A program made the position numbers and the translations under genes. DNA of 5,702 nt. It comes from Aquabacterium sp. A3. GTDB lineage: Bacteria; Pseudomonadota; Gammaproteobacteria; Burkholderiales; Burkholderiaceae_C. Location of the stretch: contig NZ_JBBPEV010000011.1 in the NCBI RefSeq assembly GCF_038069945.1, positions 1 to 5,702 of the forward strand. Reading direction: 5' to 3'. The notes beneath the pieces are model-generated. The model did no database searches, was not told the origin of the DNA, and was given only the letters and a program-made list of their open reading frames with translations. Shown in pieces: positions 1 to 5,012 of this stretch. Position 1 is the first letter of the stretch; each line of letters begins with the position of its first letter.

Positions 1-43
1 GGTGTCGTAGTAGCCCATGAAAAAAAATATTGCCTGACGGCAC
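1..43 (-). CDS. Possible start of a cassette gene, cut by the window edge
   Basis: This is the first part of the cassette lying beyond attC1. Two open minus-strand starts are possible and the window ends before either can be tested. A GTG at 43 opens a frame giving V-P-S-G-N-I-F-F-H-G-L-L-R-H. An ATG at 18 in another frame gives M-G-Y-Y-D-T. Neither has a clear ribosome binding site. A run of eight T on the minus strand (A at 20-27 on +) lies between them, so an indel in this run would switch between the two frames. Function cannot be judged from so few residues. Confidence 0.25.
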   Translation of the reverse strand, partial: MPSGNIFFHGLLRH

Positions 44-55
44 AAGTTGATGAGA

Positions 56-62
56 GCCTAAC
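56..62 (-). other. Extra core-site-like GTTAGGC downstream of attC1
   Basis: The minus strand carries a second perfect GTTAGGC 36 bases after the core site of attC1 (92-98). Both copies continue as GTTAGGCTCT, a 10-base direct repeat. No R''-L''-L' partner lies beside it, so it is not a complete attC. It could be a remnant of a recombination event, a secondary target, or chance. Confidence 0.4.
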
Positions 63-91
63 GAATGGGCAGATGCCTGTGTTTGCGAAGA

Positions 92-209
92 GCCTAACTA
101 CCAAGGTAACCGGCGCCGGAGTCCGCCAGGGCGGAGGGCACAAGCAAGGGCCATGAAAATGCCGAAGGCATGGCCCTTGGTTGCGTCCGCGTTGACCTGA
201 CAGTTAGGC
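92..209 (-). repeat. attC1 (118-bp class)
   Basis: On the minus strand R'' is at 203-209 and R' (GTTAGGC, the recombining core) at 92-98. The variable terminal structure is an 11-bp inverted repeat at 145-155 and 169-179. A smaller GCCC-type hairpin at 121-132 reads GTCC-GCCA-GGGC here, one stem pair becoming a T:G wobble. This site ends the 202-aa membrane protein cassette. Confidence 0.95.
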
Positions 210-240
210 TGGGGTGCGGAGTGGAAGGTTTTGATGGTAC
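210..240 (-). repeat. Conserved extension abutting attC1
   Basis: The 31 bases just outside R'' closely match those beside attC8 (4355-4385), and the first part also matches those beside attC9 (5013 onward) and attC5 (2653 onward). On the + strand the shared start is TGGGG(C/T)GCG followed by (A/G)AGTGGAAGGTTTT. The adjoining genes are unrelated, so the identity belongs to the attC end of the cassette rather than to the gene. On the coding strand it lies in the 3' untranslated part between stop codon and attC. Confidence 0.7.
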
Positions 241-297
241 GATTGCCTGCATTTTGGGTATTGCACTTCACGTTTCAATCTGCGGGGTGGCCCTGGG

Positions 298-906
298 TCA
301 AGAGCGTATTGGGGCCCACAAGCTAGCGAAGACAGCAGACATTGCCGCCCATCCAACCCACTGAGCGATGGCTGAAATGTAGATACATACGCTGGCAAGA
401 CGGTGTTGTGTGAGGTTGTCGTATACCTTGGCAAGCATGTTGATCGCTGCGCAAGCGAGGGCGATGGTTGTCATCCACAGCGTCACGCTCGTTAGCACAT
501 ATAGATTGCCTCGCTTGCTGTATAAGGTTATTTCGCTCACTGACAACGTGTATCCGGCTGCCGCAATAGCAGCAAAAGAAAGGGCGATATAGAACGCCAA
601 CTCTAAGTGTGTGTGATTCCTTTTGGCTGGAGGCGCGTCTGGCGCCTTTATCCACATCACCAGGGCGGTAGCCGTCAAGAATAGCGGGGCCAGTAGAAGC
701 AGGGGAATTTTAGTTTTGGCAAGCGATATAAATATTTCAATGCTGACAATAAGTAGAATTACTGCGGCGGCTCTAATTTGCGTTGTCTTATTGATCGACA
801 GTGAAAAAATTTTTACTGACGCGGGCTTGGGAGGTGAAAGCTGACCAGATTCTTGCAGCGGATCGTAGCCTGCAGGAAACCCACTTTTTGTCGGTTCATT
901 GTTCAT
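298..906 (-). CDS. Cassette-encoded five-helix membrane protein, 202 aa, unknown function
   Basis: I do not recognise the family. The first 40 or so residues are polar and proline-containing, so probably cytosolic. Five hydrophobic segments follow at about 45-63, 67-87, 102-122, 136-158 and 171-195, with basic stretches between some of them (for example around 94-100 and 131-132). No catalytic or metal-binding motif is evident. The ATG at 906 is well supported: AGGAGG lies five bases upstream, and the core site of attC2 only 14 bases upstream. The TGA stop is followed by 88 bases before attC1. This spacing is that of a complete, functional cassette gene. Orientation agrees with the array, so transcription would come from an upstream cassette or Pc promoter, or from a promoter I cannot see. 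The role could be envelope-related, but that rests only on the membrane prediction. Confidence 0.85.
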   Translation of the reverse strand: MNNEPTKSGFPAGYDPLQESGQLSPPKPASVKIFSLSINKTTQIRAAAVILLIVSIEIFISLAKTKIPLLLLAPLFLTATALVMWIKAPDAPPAKRNHTHLELAFYIALSFAAIAAAGYTLSVSEITLYSKRGNLYVLTSVTLWMTTIALACAAINMLAKVYDNLTQHRLASVCIYISAIAQWVGWAAMSAVFASLWAPIRS

Positions 907-911
907 ATGTG

Positions 912-917
912 CCTCCT
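912..917 (-). promoter_or_regulatory. Ribosome binding site AGGAGG
   Basis: A perfect AGGAGG on the minus strand ends five bases before the ATG at 906 and begins three bases after the core site of attC2. It decides the start of the 202-aa protein and shows that the cassette carries its own translation signal right behind the recombination point. Confidence 0.85.
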
Positions 918-920
918 ACG

Positions 921-1038
921 GCCTAACTACCAAGGTAACCGGCGCCGGAGCCCGTCAGGGCGGAGGGTACGACCAAGGGCCATGAGAATGCCGAAGGCAT
1001 GGCCCTTGGTTGCGTCCGCGTTGACCTGACAGTTAGGC
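921..1038 (-). repeat. attC2 (118-bp class)
   Basis: R'' is at 1032-1038 and R' at 921-927 on the minus strand. The site is nearly identical to attC1. The small hairpin at 950-961 is GCCC-GTCA-GGGC, with the change confined to the loop. It ends ORF-poor cassette A and precedes the 202-aa membrane protein gene. Confidence 0.95.
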
Positions 1039-1132
1039 TGGGGCGCGAAGGAGAGGGCGTGGAGCACACGGCCAACTGGCCGTGGTTCGATGAACAGTGA
1101 TGCTGCACAGACGCTCCCTTTGATGTTTGCGA

Positions 1133-1450
1133 TCAGTGTGCCAGACGCCTCAGCCTGGTGGAAGAGCGCCGACGTTGTTGAGGCAGAAGACCGATGGCGA
1201 ATGGCACTTTGGCTCCCCTGGGTGTTGAGCTGACTGCCGCCGGACAGGCAGCCCACAAGGCCGATGGCGTGTGGCACTTTGATGCCGCGCGGTGGTGAGC
1301 AGGCTGCCGAAGGACAGACAGCCAAGTAGAGCGGCGAAAGTAAGACCCCATGCATGCCGTGCTGCAGGTTTGGTGCGCGTTGAAACCGTTCAAAAGGGCA
1401 AGGCAGTGGACACCAAACCAGGATTCCAGAGCCTTCCGAAAACCGCCCAT
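1133..1450 (-). CDS. Doubtful 105-aa ORF of cassette A
   Basis: The ATG at 1450 has GGAAG four bases upstream and lies 29 bases after the attC3 core site, so its position is right for a cassette gene. The N-terminus, M-G-G-F-R-K-A-L-E-S-W-F-G-V-H-C, is almost the same in cassette B. After about residue 27 the ORF runs into repeat DNA rich in Arg, Ser, Ala, Cys and His with no recognisable fold. The 70-bp tandem repeat inside it is out of frame with itself, and cassette C has a one-base shift near codon 10. I see no family match. It may be a short real peptide with a drifting tail, or non-coding. Confidence 0.25.
   Translation of the reverse strand: MGGFRKALESWFGVHCLALLNGFNAHQTCSTACMGSYFRRSTWLSVLRQPAHHRAASKCHTPSALWAACPAAVSSTPRGAKVPFAIGLLPQQRRRSSTRLRRLAH
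1193..1332. repeat. 70-bp imperfect tandem repeat (two units) in cassette A
   Basis: Unit 1 begins at 1193 with GATGGCGAATGGCACTTTG and unit 2 at 1263 with GATGGCGTGTGGCACTTTG. Both continue through a TGAGC ... GGACAG ... CAGCC core (1221-1253 and 1291-1323). Cassette C has the same arrangement with the same 70-bp period (3949 and 4019). Cassette B has one unit, and cassette D has the core only. Confidence 0.75.
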
Positions 1451-1479
1451 CTGACTTCCAGAGAGTTCCGGAAACGAAG

Positions 1480-1564
1480 GCCTAACGCCCAAGTTCAGGG
1501 GCGCCCATAAGGCGATGCCGAAGCGCGCAGCCGTGGAAGCGTCCCCTGCAACGCCCAGTTAGGC
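1480..1564 (-). repeat. attC3 (85-bp class)
   Basis: R'' is at 1558-1564 and R' at 1480-1486. The minus-strand L'' box GTTGCAGGGG and L' box CCCCTGAAC differ by one extra base in L'', so the orientation matches the long sites. The interior is unlike the 118-bp class, which indicates a second attC lineage. The site ends the 165-aa membrane protein cassette. The 45 bases between it and that gene's stop do not carry the conserved extension of the long sites. Confidence 0.92.
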
Positions 1565-1609
1565 TGGTGAGCGGAGCTAGATGTGATGAAAGCGGGGTGC
1601 GTATGAGCT

Positions 1610-2107
1610 TCAAGCTTGCGTACGTCTGTGGTGGTTCAGTGCCCAAGCCGCAGCTATCAGAACGGCGCCTGCAGTCGCAGCGTCGATGATCGCCCCTTGA
1701 ACTAAAGCTGACCATGCAGTGCTGGCGCAGTGTAGGAGGTTTGGCAGCTCAATCATCTCGCCTGGCTGTGCGCTACAGACAGACTGGATTTGACTGGCGG
1801 GTTTTAGCCTGAACGTGGATGGAAGTAGGCGAAGACCTTGAGTTGCAGCTAGCGCGGCGATGGTGGAGATAAGCCAGTGCCATTGAACGGGAAAGCGCTT
1901 GCTCGCGAAGATGTAGCTGAGGCCGAGCCAGGGGAGAAGAAGCAGCAGAACTGGGGCGCCGACCAGCGACGTGGCAACAGCCAAATCGGAAGCCGGCGAC
2001 AGCCACAACAACAGAAACACCAGGGCTAAAAATGCTGCAGCAAGGGTCGCGGTTATGCAGCAATAGAGAACGAAGGCTTGACGTAGCAAGCGCGGGTAGT
2101 CTTTCAC
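1610..2107 (-). CDS. Cassette-encoded four-helix membrane protein, 165 aa, unknown function
   Basis: The GTG at 2107 is chosen because GGAG (2114-2117) lies six bases upstream. The frame is also open further upstream, but a longer start would fall inside attC4. Hydrophobic segments are at about residues 12-36, 41-67, 77-92 and 141-158. Between the third and fourth is a polar stretch of about 45 residues with two Cys (near 111 and 127) that could be a loop outside the membrane. The N-terminus, V-K-D-Y-P-R-L-L-R, is basic, and the C-terminus ends H-H-R-R-T-Q-A. No known family motif is visible. The gene begins 14 bases after the attC4 core site and stops 45 bases before attC3, which is the usual cassette layout. 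Confidence 0.8.
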   Translation of the reverse strand: MKDYPRLLRQAFVLYCCITATLAAAFLALVFLLLWLSPASDLAVATSLVGAPVLLLLLPWLGLSYIFASKRFPVQWHWLISTIAALAATQGLRLLPSTFRLKPASQIQSVCSAQPGEMIELPNLLHCASTAWSALVQGAIIDAATAGAVLIAAAWALNHHRRTQA

Positions 2108-2113
2108 GCGTTT

Positions 2114-2117
2114 CTCC
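2114..2117 (-). promoter_or_regulatory. Ribosome binding site GGAG deciding a GTG start
   Basis: GGAG sits six bases upstream of the GTG at 2107 and four bases after the attC4 core site. There is no ATG in frame between attC4 and this point, so it supports GTG as the start of the 165-aa protein. Confidence 0.65.
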
Positions 2118-2121
2118 AGGA

Positions 2122-2206
2122 GCCTAACTACCAAGTTCAGGGGCGCCCACAAGGCGTGGCCGAAGCGATGGGACGTATGAGCGTCCCCTGCAACGCCCAG
2201 TTAGGC
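2122..2206 (-). repeat. attC4 (85-bp class, mosaic end)
   Basis: R'' is at 2200-2206 and R' at 2122-2128. The interior matches attC3, with the same CCCCTGCAACG on the + strand right side. The bases next to R', however, read TACCAA on the + strand, as in the 118-bp class, where attC3 has GCCCAA. The site therefore looks like a junction between the two attC lineages. It ends cassette D. Confidence 0.92.
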
Positions 2207-2534
2207 CAAGGTGCAAGTAGCAGGGCCTTTGCGCGACCAGCGAGCCCGAACACGAGGCGCCAGCCTGGTGTGTGCGATGTGCCGAACTGGCAGCCGCCGA
2301 AGTAAACCGTGCCACAACGCCTCCCTTTGCGTATGGCGTCAGCCATGCGCTGACGAATGCCTCAATTTAATGCACGTTCAACCTGCGCAGAAGAGCAGGG
2401 CGCCACTCAACCCGAGGTACTCGGTGGTGCGCACGACTGCCGAAGGACAGGCGGTCCATTTGGCGGTGGCATGTGCCGGCATGAAGCATTGCAGGTTCAT
2501 CGCGCAAGCCGCCGAACCGTGTGTATTCGCGAGG
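2207..2534 (-). other. ORF-poor cassette D
   Basis: These 328 bases hold no convincing gene. On the minus strand a GTG at 2315 is preceded by GGGAGG four bases upstream, but its 63-codon frame runs through attC4 to 2124 and is mostly short polar and small residues. A + strand frame from GTG 2211 stays open to the TAA inside attC5 (2538-2540), giving 109 codons, but it opposes the array and has no ribosome binding site. A short stretch (2423-2457) matches the repeated core of cassettes A, B and C. Best described as a possible fourth, distant member of the ORF-poor cassette group. Confidence 0.55.
2423..2457. repeat. Core repeat copy in cassette D
   Basis: On the + strand GGTGGTG is followed shortly by CTGCCGAAGGACAG (2437-2450), in the same order as in cassettes A (1291-1323), C (4047-4079) and B (3488-3520), with about two extra bases between. 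Flanking sequence is not obviously shared. Confidence 0.6.
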
Positions 2535-2652
2535 GCCTAACTACCAAGGTAACCGGCGCCGGAGCCCTTCAGGGCGGAGGGCACAACCAAGGGCCGTGAA
2601 AATGCCGAAGGCATGGCCCTTGGTTGCGTCCGCGTTGACCTGACAGTTAGGC
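2535..2652 (-). repeat. attC5 (118-bp class)
   Basis: R'' is at 2646-2652 and R' at 2535-2541. The small hairpin at 2564-2575 is GCCC-TTCA-GGGC; only the loop differs from other sites. In the large hairpin the left arm reads GGGCCGTG instead of GGGCCATG, so one pair becomes G:T, while an added C before AAGGG extends the stem. It ends the 111-aa protein cassette. Confidence 0.95.
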
Positions 2653-2726
2653 TGGGGCGCGTAGTGGAATGTCTAGATTTAACCACGGAGCATGCATTTT
2701 CAAGTGGCATGGCAGTAGCTCGCAAC

Positions 2727-3062
2727 TTACTGAACCCTGGGCACGCCTGGCGTTCTATCGCCCCACGCCTCACCAATTGCGATAAGCCCAAGCAGCATGT
2801 GAAAGTCGTTTGCAAGCGGCAGTTGCTCTCGTACTGAAGGCATGTACTCTGCCCGACTTTCAATAATGCGCGCTGCATCCAAAATTATGGATACAACCTG
2901 CTTGGAGATGACGTGTTCTTGCTTGATTGCATTCGACTTCTCACACAAGTAGCGCTTCAGTTGGTTGAAGGCATCCGCATCAAATACTTCTGCAGCGATG
3001 AGGCGATGCACGGATTTTTGATGCAACTCTTGTAGCTCGAGGTCGAATTCACTGGCGCTCAT
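2727..3062 (-). CDS. Small soluble helical protein, 111 aa, unknown function
   Basis: I chose the ATG at 3062 over an in-frame TTG at 3071; neither has a good ribosome binding site. The leader from the attC6 core site is about 50 bases. The product has no signal peptide or membrane segment and is rich in Glu, Leu, Ile and Ala. Residues from about 4 to 75 look mainly alpha-helical (for example S-E-F-D-L-E-L-Q-E-L-H and S-I-I-L-D-A-A-R-I-I-E-S-R). The last third contains D-F-H-M-L-L-G-L-I-A-I-G-E-A-W-G and ends G-D-R-T-P-G-V-P-R-V-Q. I do not recognise the family. The TAA stop is 74 bases before attC5, the normal cassette position. Confidence 0.75.
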   Translation of the reverse strand: MSASEFDLELQELHQKSVHRLIAAEVFDADAFNQLKRYLCEKSNAIKQEHVISKQVVSIILDAARIIESRAEYMPSVREQLPLANDFHMLLGLIAIGEAWGDRTPGVPRVQ

Positions 3063-3111
3063 GTTTATCAATAAATTGGGTGAAAGTACAAGCGGGATTG
3101 CGATTGGAGAG

Positions 3112-3229
3112 GCCTAACTACCAAGGTAACCGGCGCCGGAGCCCGCCAGGGCGGAGGGCACAAGCAAGGGCCATGAAAATGCCGAAGGCATGGCCCTTGG
3201 TTGCGTCCGCGTTGACCTGACAGTTAGGC
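3112..3229 (-). repeat. attC6 (118-bp class)
   Basis: R'' is at 3223-3229 and R' at 3112-3118. It carries the common GCCC-GCCA-GGGC small hairpin (3141-3152). The neighbouring bases on the + strand read TGTGGCGCGAAG, a variant of the conserved extension shared with attC7. It ends ORF-poor cassette B. Confidence 0.95.
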
Positions 3230-3341
3230 TGTGGCGCGAAGGGGAGGGCGTGGAGCACACGGCAAACTGACCGTGGTTCGATGAACAGTGATGCTGCACA
3301 GACGCTCCCTTTGATGTTTGAGAGCAGTGTGCCAGACGCTG

Positions 3342-3647
3342 TCATGGCTTGGCTACCACCTGGGTCGTGGAAGATGCCTGGCAGTGATGGCGAAGCCATG
3401 ACTGCGGGATGTTTGCGTGGCGGCTTGCCGCGACGCCAAACCTTGCCCTGTGCTGCGACGATGGCCTGTGGCACTTTGGCGCTGCACAGTGGCGAGCAGG
3501 CTGCCGAAGGACAGACGGCCGGCCTGAGCGGCCAAAGTAAGACCCCATGCGTGCCGTGTTGTCGGTTAAAAGCGCGTTGAAGCCGTTCAAAAGGGCAAGG
3601 CAGTGGACACCAAACCAGGATTCCAGAGCCTTCCGCAAATCGCTCAT
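3342..3647 (-). CDS. Doubtful 101-aa ORF of cassette B
   Basis: The ATG at 3647 has GGAAG four bases upstream and the same leader as in cassettes A and C. The N-terminus M-S-D-L-R-K-A-L-E-S-W-F-G-V-H-C then L-A-L-L-N-G-F-N-A agrees with cassette A. From about residue 60 the ORF enters the segment unique to B and becomes a run of His, Arg, Ser and Gln with no recognisable domain. Agreement of the first 25 codons with A at both DNA and protein level does not show selection on the protein. Confidence 0.25.
   Translation of the reverse strand: MSDLRKALESWFGVHCLALLNGFNALLTDNTARMGSYFGRSGRPSVLRQPARHCAAPKCHRPSSQHRARFGVAASRHANIPQSWLRHHCQASSTTQVVAKP
3488..3520. repeat. Core repeat copy in cassette B
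   Basis: One copy of the core, ending GGCTGCCGAAGGACAG then ACGGCC on the + strand. This is the single unit left in B where A and C have two. Confidence 0.65.
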
Positions 3648-3676
3648 TTGACTTCCAGAGAGTTTCGGAAACGAAG

Positions 3677-3794
3677 GCCTAACTACCAAGGTAACCGGCG
3701 CCGGAGCCCGCCAGGGCGGAGGGTACAAGCAAGGGCCATGAAAATGCCGAAGGCATGGCCCTTGGTTGCGTCCGCGTTGACCTGACAGTTAGGC
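3677..3794 (-). repeat. attC7 (118-bp class)
   Basis: R'' is at 3788-3794 and R' at 3677-3683, with the common small hairpin at 3706-3717. Like attC6, it is bordered on the + strand by TGTGGCGCGAAG. It ends cassette C and precedes cassette B. Confidence 0.95.
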
Positions 3795-3934
3795 TGTGGC
3801 GCGAAGTAGAGGGCGTGGAGCACACGGCAAACTGGCCGTGGTTCGATGAGCAGTGATGCTGCACAGATGCTCCCTTTGATGTTTCCAGAGAGTTTGCCAG
3901 ACGCGCGGACTTGGTGGAAGACCACTGACCTTGT

Positions 3935-4207
3935 TCAAGCAGAAGGCCGATTGCGAATGGCACTTTGGCGCCGCTGGATGTTGAGCTGACTGCCGCAGGA
4001 CAGGCAGCCCACAAGGTCAATGGCATGTGGCACTTGTGCGCCGCTGATGGGTGAGCAGGCTGCCGAAGGACAGACCGCCAACCAGAGCGGCGAAAGTAAG
4101 ACCCCATGCGTGCCGTTCTGTTTGTTTGGCGCGCGTTGAAACCGCTCAAGAAGCCCATGTTGTGGGCATAAAACCAGAAATTCCAGAGCCTCCCGAAAAT
4201 CGCTCAT
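3935..4207 (-). pseudogene. Frameshifted counterpart of the small ORF in cassettes A and B
   Basis: The ATG at 4207 with GGAAG upstream and the first codons M-S-D-F-R-E-A-L-E match B and A. A one-base insertion then moves the frame to F-L-V-L-C-P-Q-H-G. The A-like continuation, M-G-S-Y-F-R-R-S-G-W then S-V-L-R-Q-P, reappears in a different minus-strand frame. If the A/B ORF is real this copy is broken; if it is not, this is one more sign that the unit is non-coding. Confidence 0.3.
3949..4088. repeat. 70-bp imperfect tandem repeat (two units) in cassette C
   Basis: Units begin at 3949 and 4019, the same 70-bp period as in cassette A. Each contains TGGCAC near its start and a TGAGC ... GGACAG core. 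The shared arrangement shows that the duplication predates the split of A and C. Confidence 0.7.
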
Positions 4208-4236
4208 TTGACTTCCAGAGAGTTTCGGAAACGAGG

Positions 4237-4354
4237 GCCTAACTACCAAGGTAACCGGCGCCGGAGCCCTTCAGGGCGGAGGGCACAAGCAAGGGCCATG
4301 AAGATGCCGAAGGCATGGCCCTTGGTTGCGTCCGCGTTGACCTGACATTTAGGC
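4237..4354 (-). repeat. attC8 (118-bp class, altered R'')
   Basis: R' at 4237-4243 is intact. The R'' end at 4348-4354 reads TTTAGGC on the + strand, so R'' is GCCTAAA instead of GCCTAAC. The lost G:C pair lies at the base of the folded site, opposite the recombining end. The small hairpin at 4266-4277 is GCCC-TTCA-GGGC. It ends the 137-aa membrane protein cassette. Confidence 0.93.
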
Positions 4355-4385
4355 TGGGGCGCGAAGTGGAAGGTTTTCATAGTAC
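4355..4385 (-). repeat. Conserved extension abutting attC8
   Basis: This 31-base stretch closely matches that beside attC1 (210-240), including TGGGG(C/T)GCG, AGTGGAAGGTTTT and GTACG on the + strand. The two cassettes carry unrelated genes, so the match marks a shared 3' cassette end. Confidence 0.7.
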
Positions 4386-4448
4386 GTGAGCCTGCAGTTG
4401 AATCTGTTGAAATTCACGTGTAGGGCTCAAATTGTATAAGTTGTGTTT

Positions 4449-4862
4449 TTAATAATTGCTTGTATTTTTTCTTCTTGGGTAATTGAAGCCATTTTTTAAG
4501 GCGTCAATGTCGATTAGGGAGGTAACGTAAGCTGCAATTAGTGGTGGGGTTGTAATTGCGAGGGTCCATGCAGCAAGATATGACGCAAGAACGCATAATG
4601 CCACTGATGCACTAAATGCTAGAAATACTATCAGATTTATGGCCTTGGCCCAGCTTTTTCTGAAGTTCTTGTTCGCATGTACAAACATTGCCAGGGGTGC
4701 GAAAAGTGCTACGAATAAAGTGATTAGCAACTCCGCTGAGCCTCCTTGCGTAAAGCTGTCTTTTGCTCCATACGCAAGTAGCCCAATTCCTGCGATTGAG
4801 TAGGAGGCGGCCACCACTTTAGCGATCTTGTCTGGCACTGATTTTGCCCTGATTTTTTTCAT
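4449..4862 (-). CDS. Cassette-encoded four-helix membrane protein, 137 aa, unknown function
   Basis: The N-terminus M-K-K-I-R-A-K-S-V-P-D-K is strongly basic and probably cytosolic. Hydrophobic segments are at about residues 16-33, 44-63, 74-93 and 95-117, separated by K-D-S-F-T-Q-G-G and the basic H-A-N-K-N-F-R-K-S-W-A-K loop. The C-terminal tail (N-Y-P-R-R-K-N-T-S-N-Y) is polar. This arrangement puts both ends in the cytosol. I do not recognise the family. The ATG at 4862 is the first in frame after attC9, 32 bases from its core site, with only a weak AGAG upstream. The gene and its flanks are visibly richer in A and T than neighbouring cassettes, suggesting a different source. It stops 94 bases before attC8. 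Confidence 0.8.
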   Translation of the reverse strand: MKKIRAKSVPDKIAKVVAASYSIAGIGLLAYGAKDSFTQGGSAELLITLFVALFAPLAMFVHANKNFRKSWAKAINLIVFLAFSASVALCVLASYLAAWTLAITTPPLIAAYVTSLIDIDALKNGFNYPRRKNTSNY

Positions 4863-4894
4863 TTATCTCTATCGCGGGATGTGGTTTGACGTGA

Positions 4895-5012
4895 GCCTAA
4901 CTACCAAGGTAACCGGCGCCGGAGCCCGCCAGGGCGGAGGGTACAAGCAAGGGCCATGAGAATGCCGAAGGCATGGCCCTTGGTTGCGTCCGCGTTGACC
5001 TGACAGTTAGGC
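4895..5012 (-). repeat. attC9 (118-bp class)
   Basis: R'' is at 5006-5012 and R' at 4895-4901, with the common small hairpin at 4924-4935. It is followed on the + strand by TGGGGCGCGAAGTGGAAAG, the conserved extension. It ends the lipoprotein cassette. Confidence 0.95.

Larger units (their letters stand above)
1039..1479 (-). other. ORF-poor cassette A
   Basis: No gene here is convincing. The 441 bases match cassette C (3795-4236) along nearly their whole length, and match both ends of cassette B (3230-3676). A 70-bp imperfect tandem repeat occupies 1193-1332. Because 70 is not a multiple of three, the two copies fall in different reading frames, which argues against protein coding through the repeat. 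The only start with a plausible ribosome binding site is the ATG at 1450, listed separately. The unit may be non-coding, RNA-producing, or a decayed gene. Confidence 0.75.
3230..3676 (-). other. ORF-poor cassette B (mosaic relative of A and C)
   Basis: Both ends match cassettes A and C: about 110 bases next to attC6 and about 215 bases next to attC7. The centre, roughly 3340-3458, is unrelated and replaces the first unit of the 70-bp repeat, leaving one unit and one core copy (3488-3520). The abrupt edges suggest recombination between cassettes or replacement of a segment. No convincing gene is present; the best ORF is listed separately. Confidence 0.7.
3795..4236 (-). other. ORF-poor cassette C
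   Basis: These 442 bases are a diverged copy of cassette A with the same leader, the same 70-bp repeat (units at 3949 and 4019; cores at 3977-4009 and 4047-4079) and the same ending at attC. Compared with A and B, one extra base between the shared GGCTCTGGAA and GAGCGG blocks on the minus strand shifts the frame of the conserved small ORF. No other gene is supported. Confidence 0.7.

Noticed and set aside
145..179. Large inverted repeat in each 118-bp site as a transcription terminator
   Set aside because: The stem is strong but has no T-run after it on either strand, and it is the expected terminal structure of a folded attC.
170..364. + strand ORF beginning inside attC1 (M-A-L-G-C-V-R-V-D-L-T)
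   Set aside because: The start and first residues are the translated attC repeat, and a similar ORF beginning recurs at attC5. It also overlaps the well-supported 202-aa gene on the other strand.
2211..2540. 109-aa + strand ORF in cassette D, from GTG near attC4 to TAA in attC5
   Set aside because: Its end positions imitate a cassette gene, but it opposes the orientation indicated by the attC L-boxes, has no ribosome binding site, and its composition resembles random translation of GC-rich DNA.
3679..4158. 159-aa minus-strand ORF through cassette C and attC7
   Set aside because: It runs through the whole attC, has no suitable start near a core site, and its C-terminal half is translated attC shared with ORFs at other sites.
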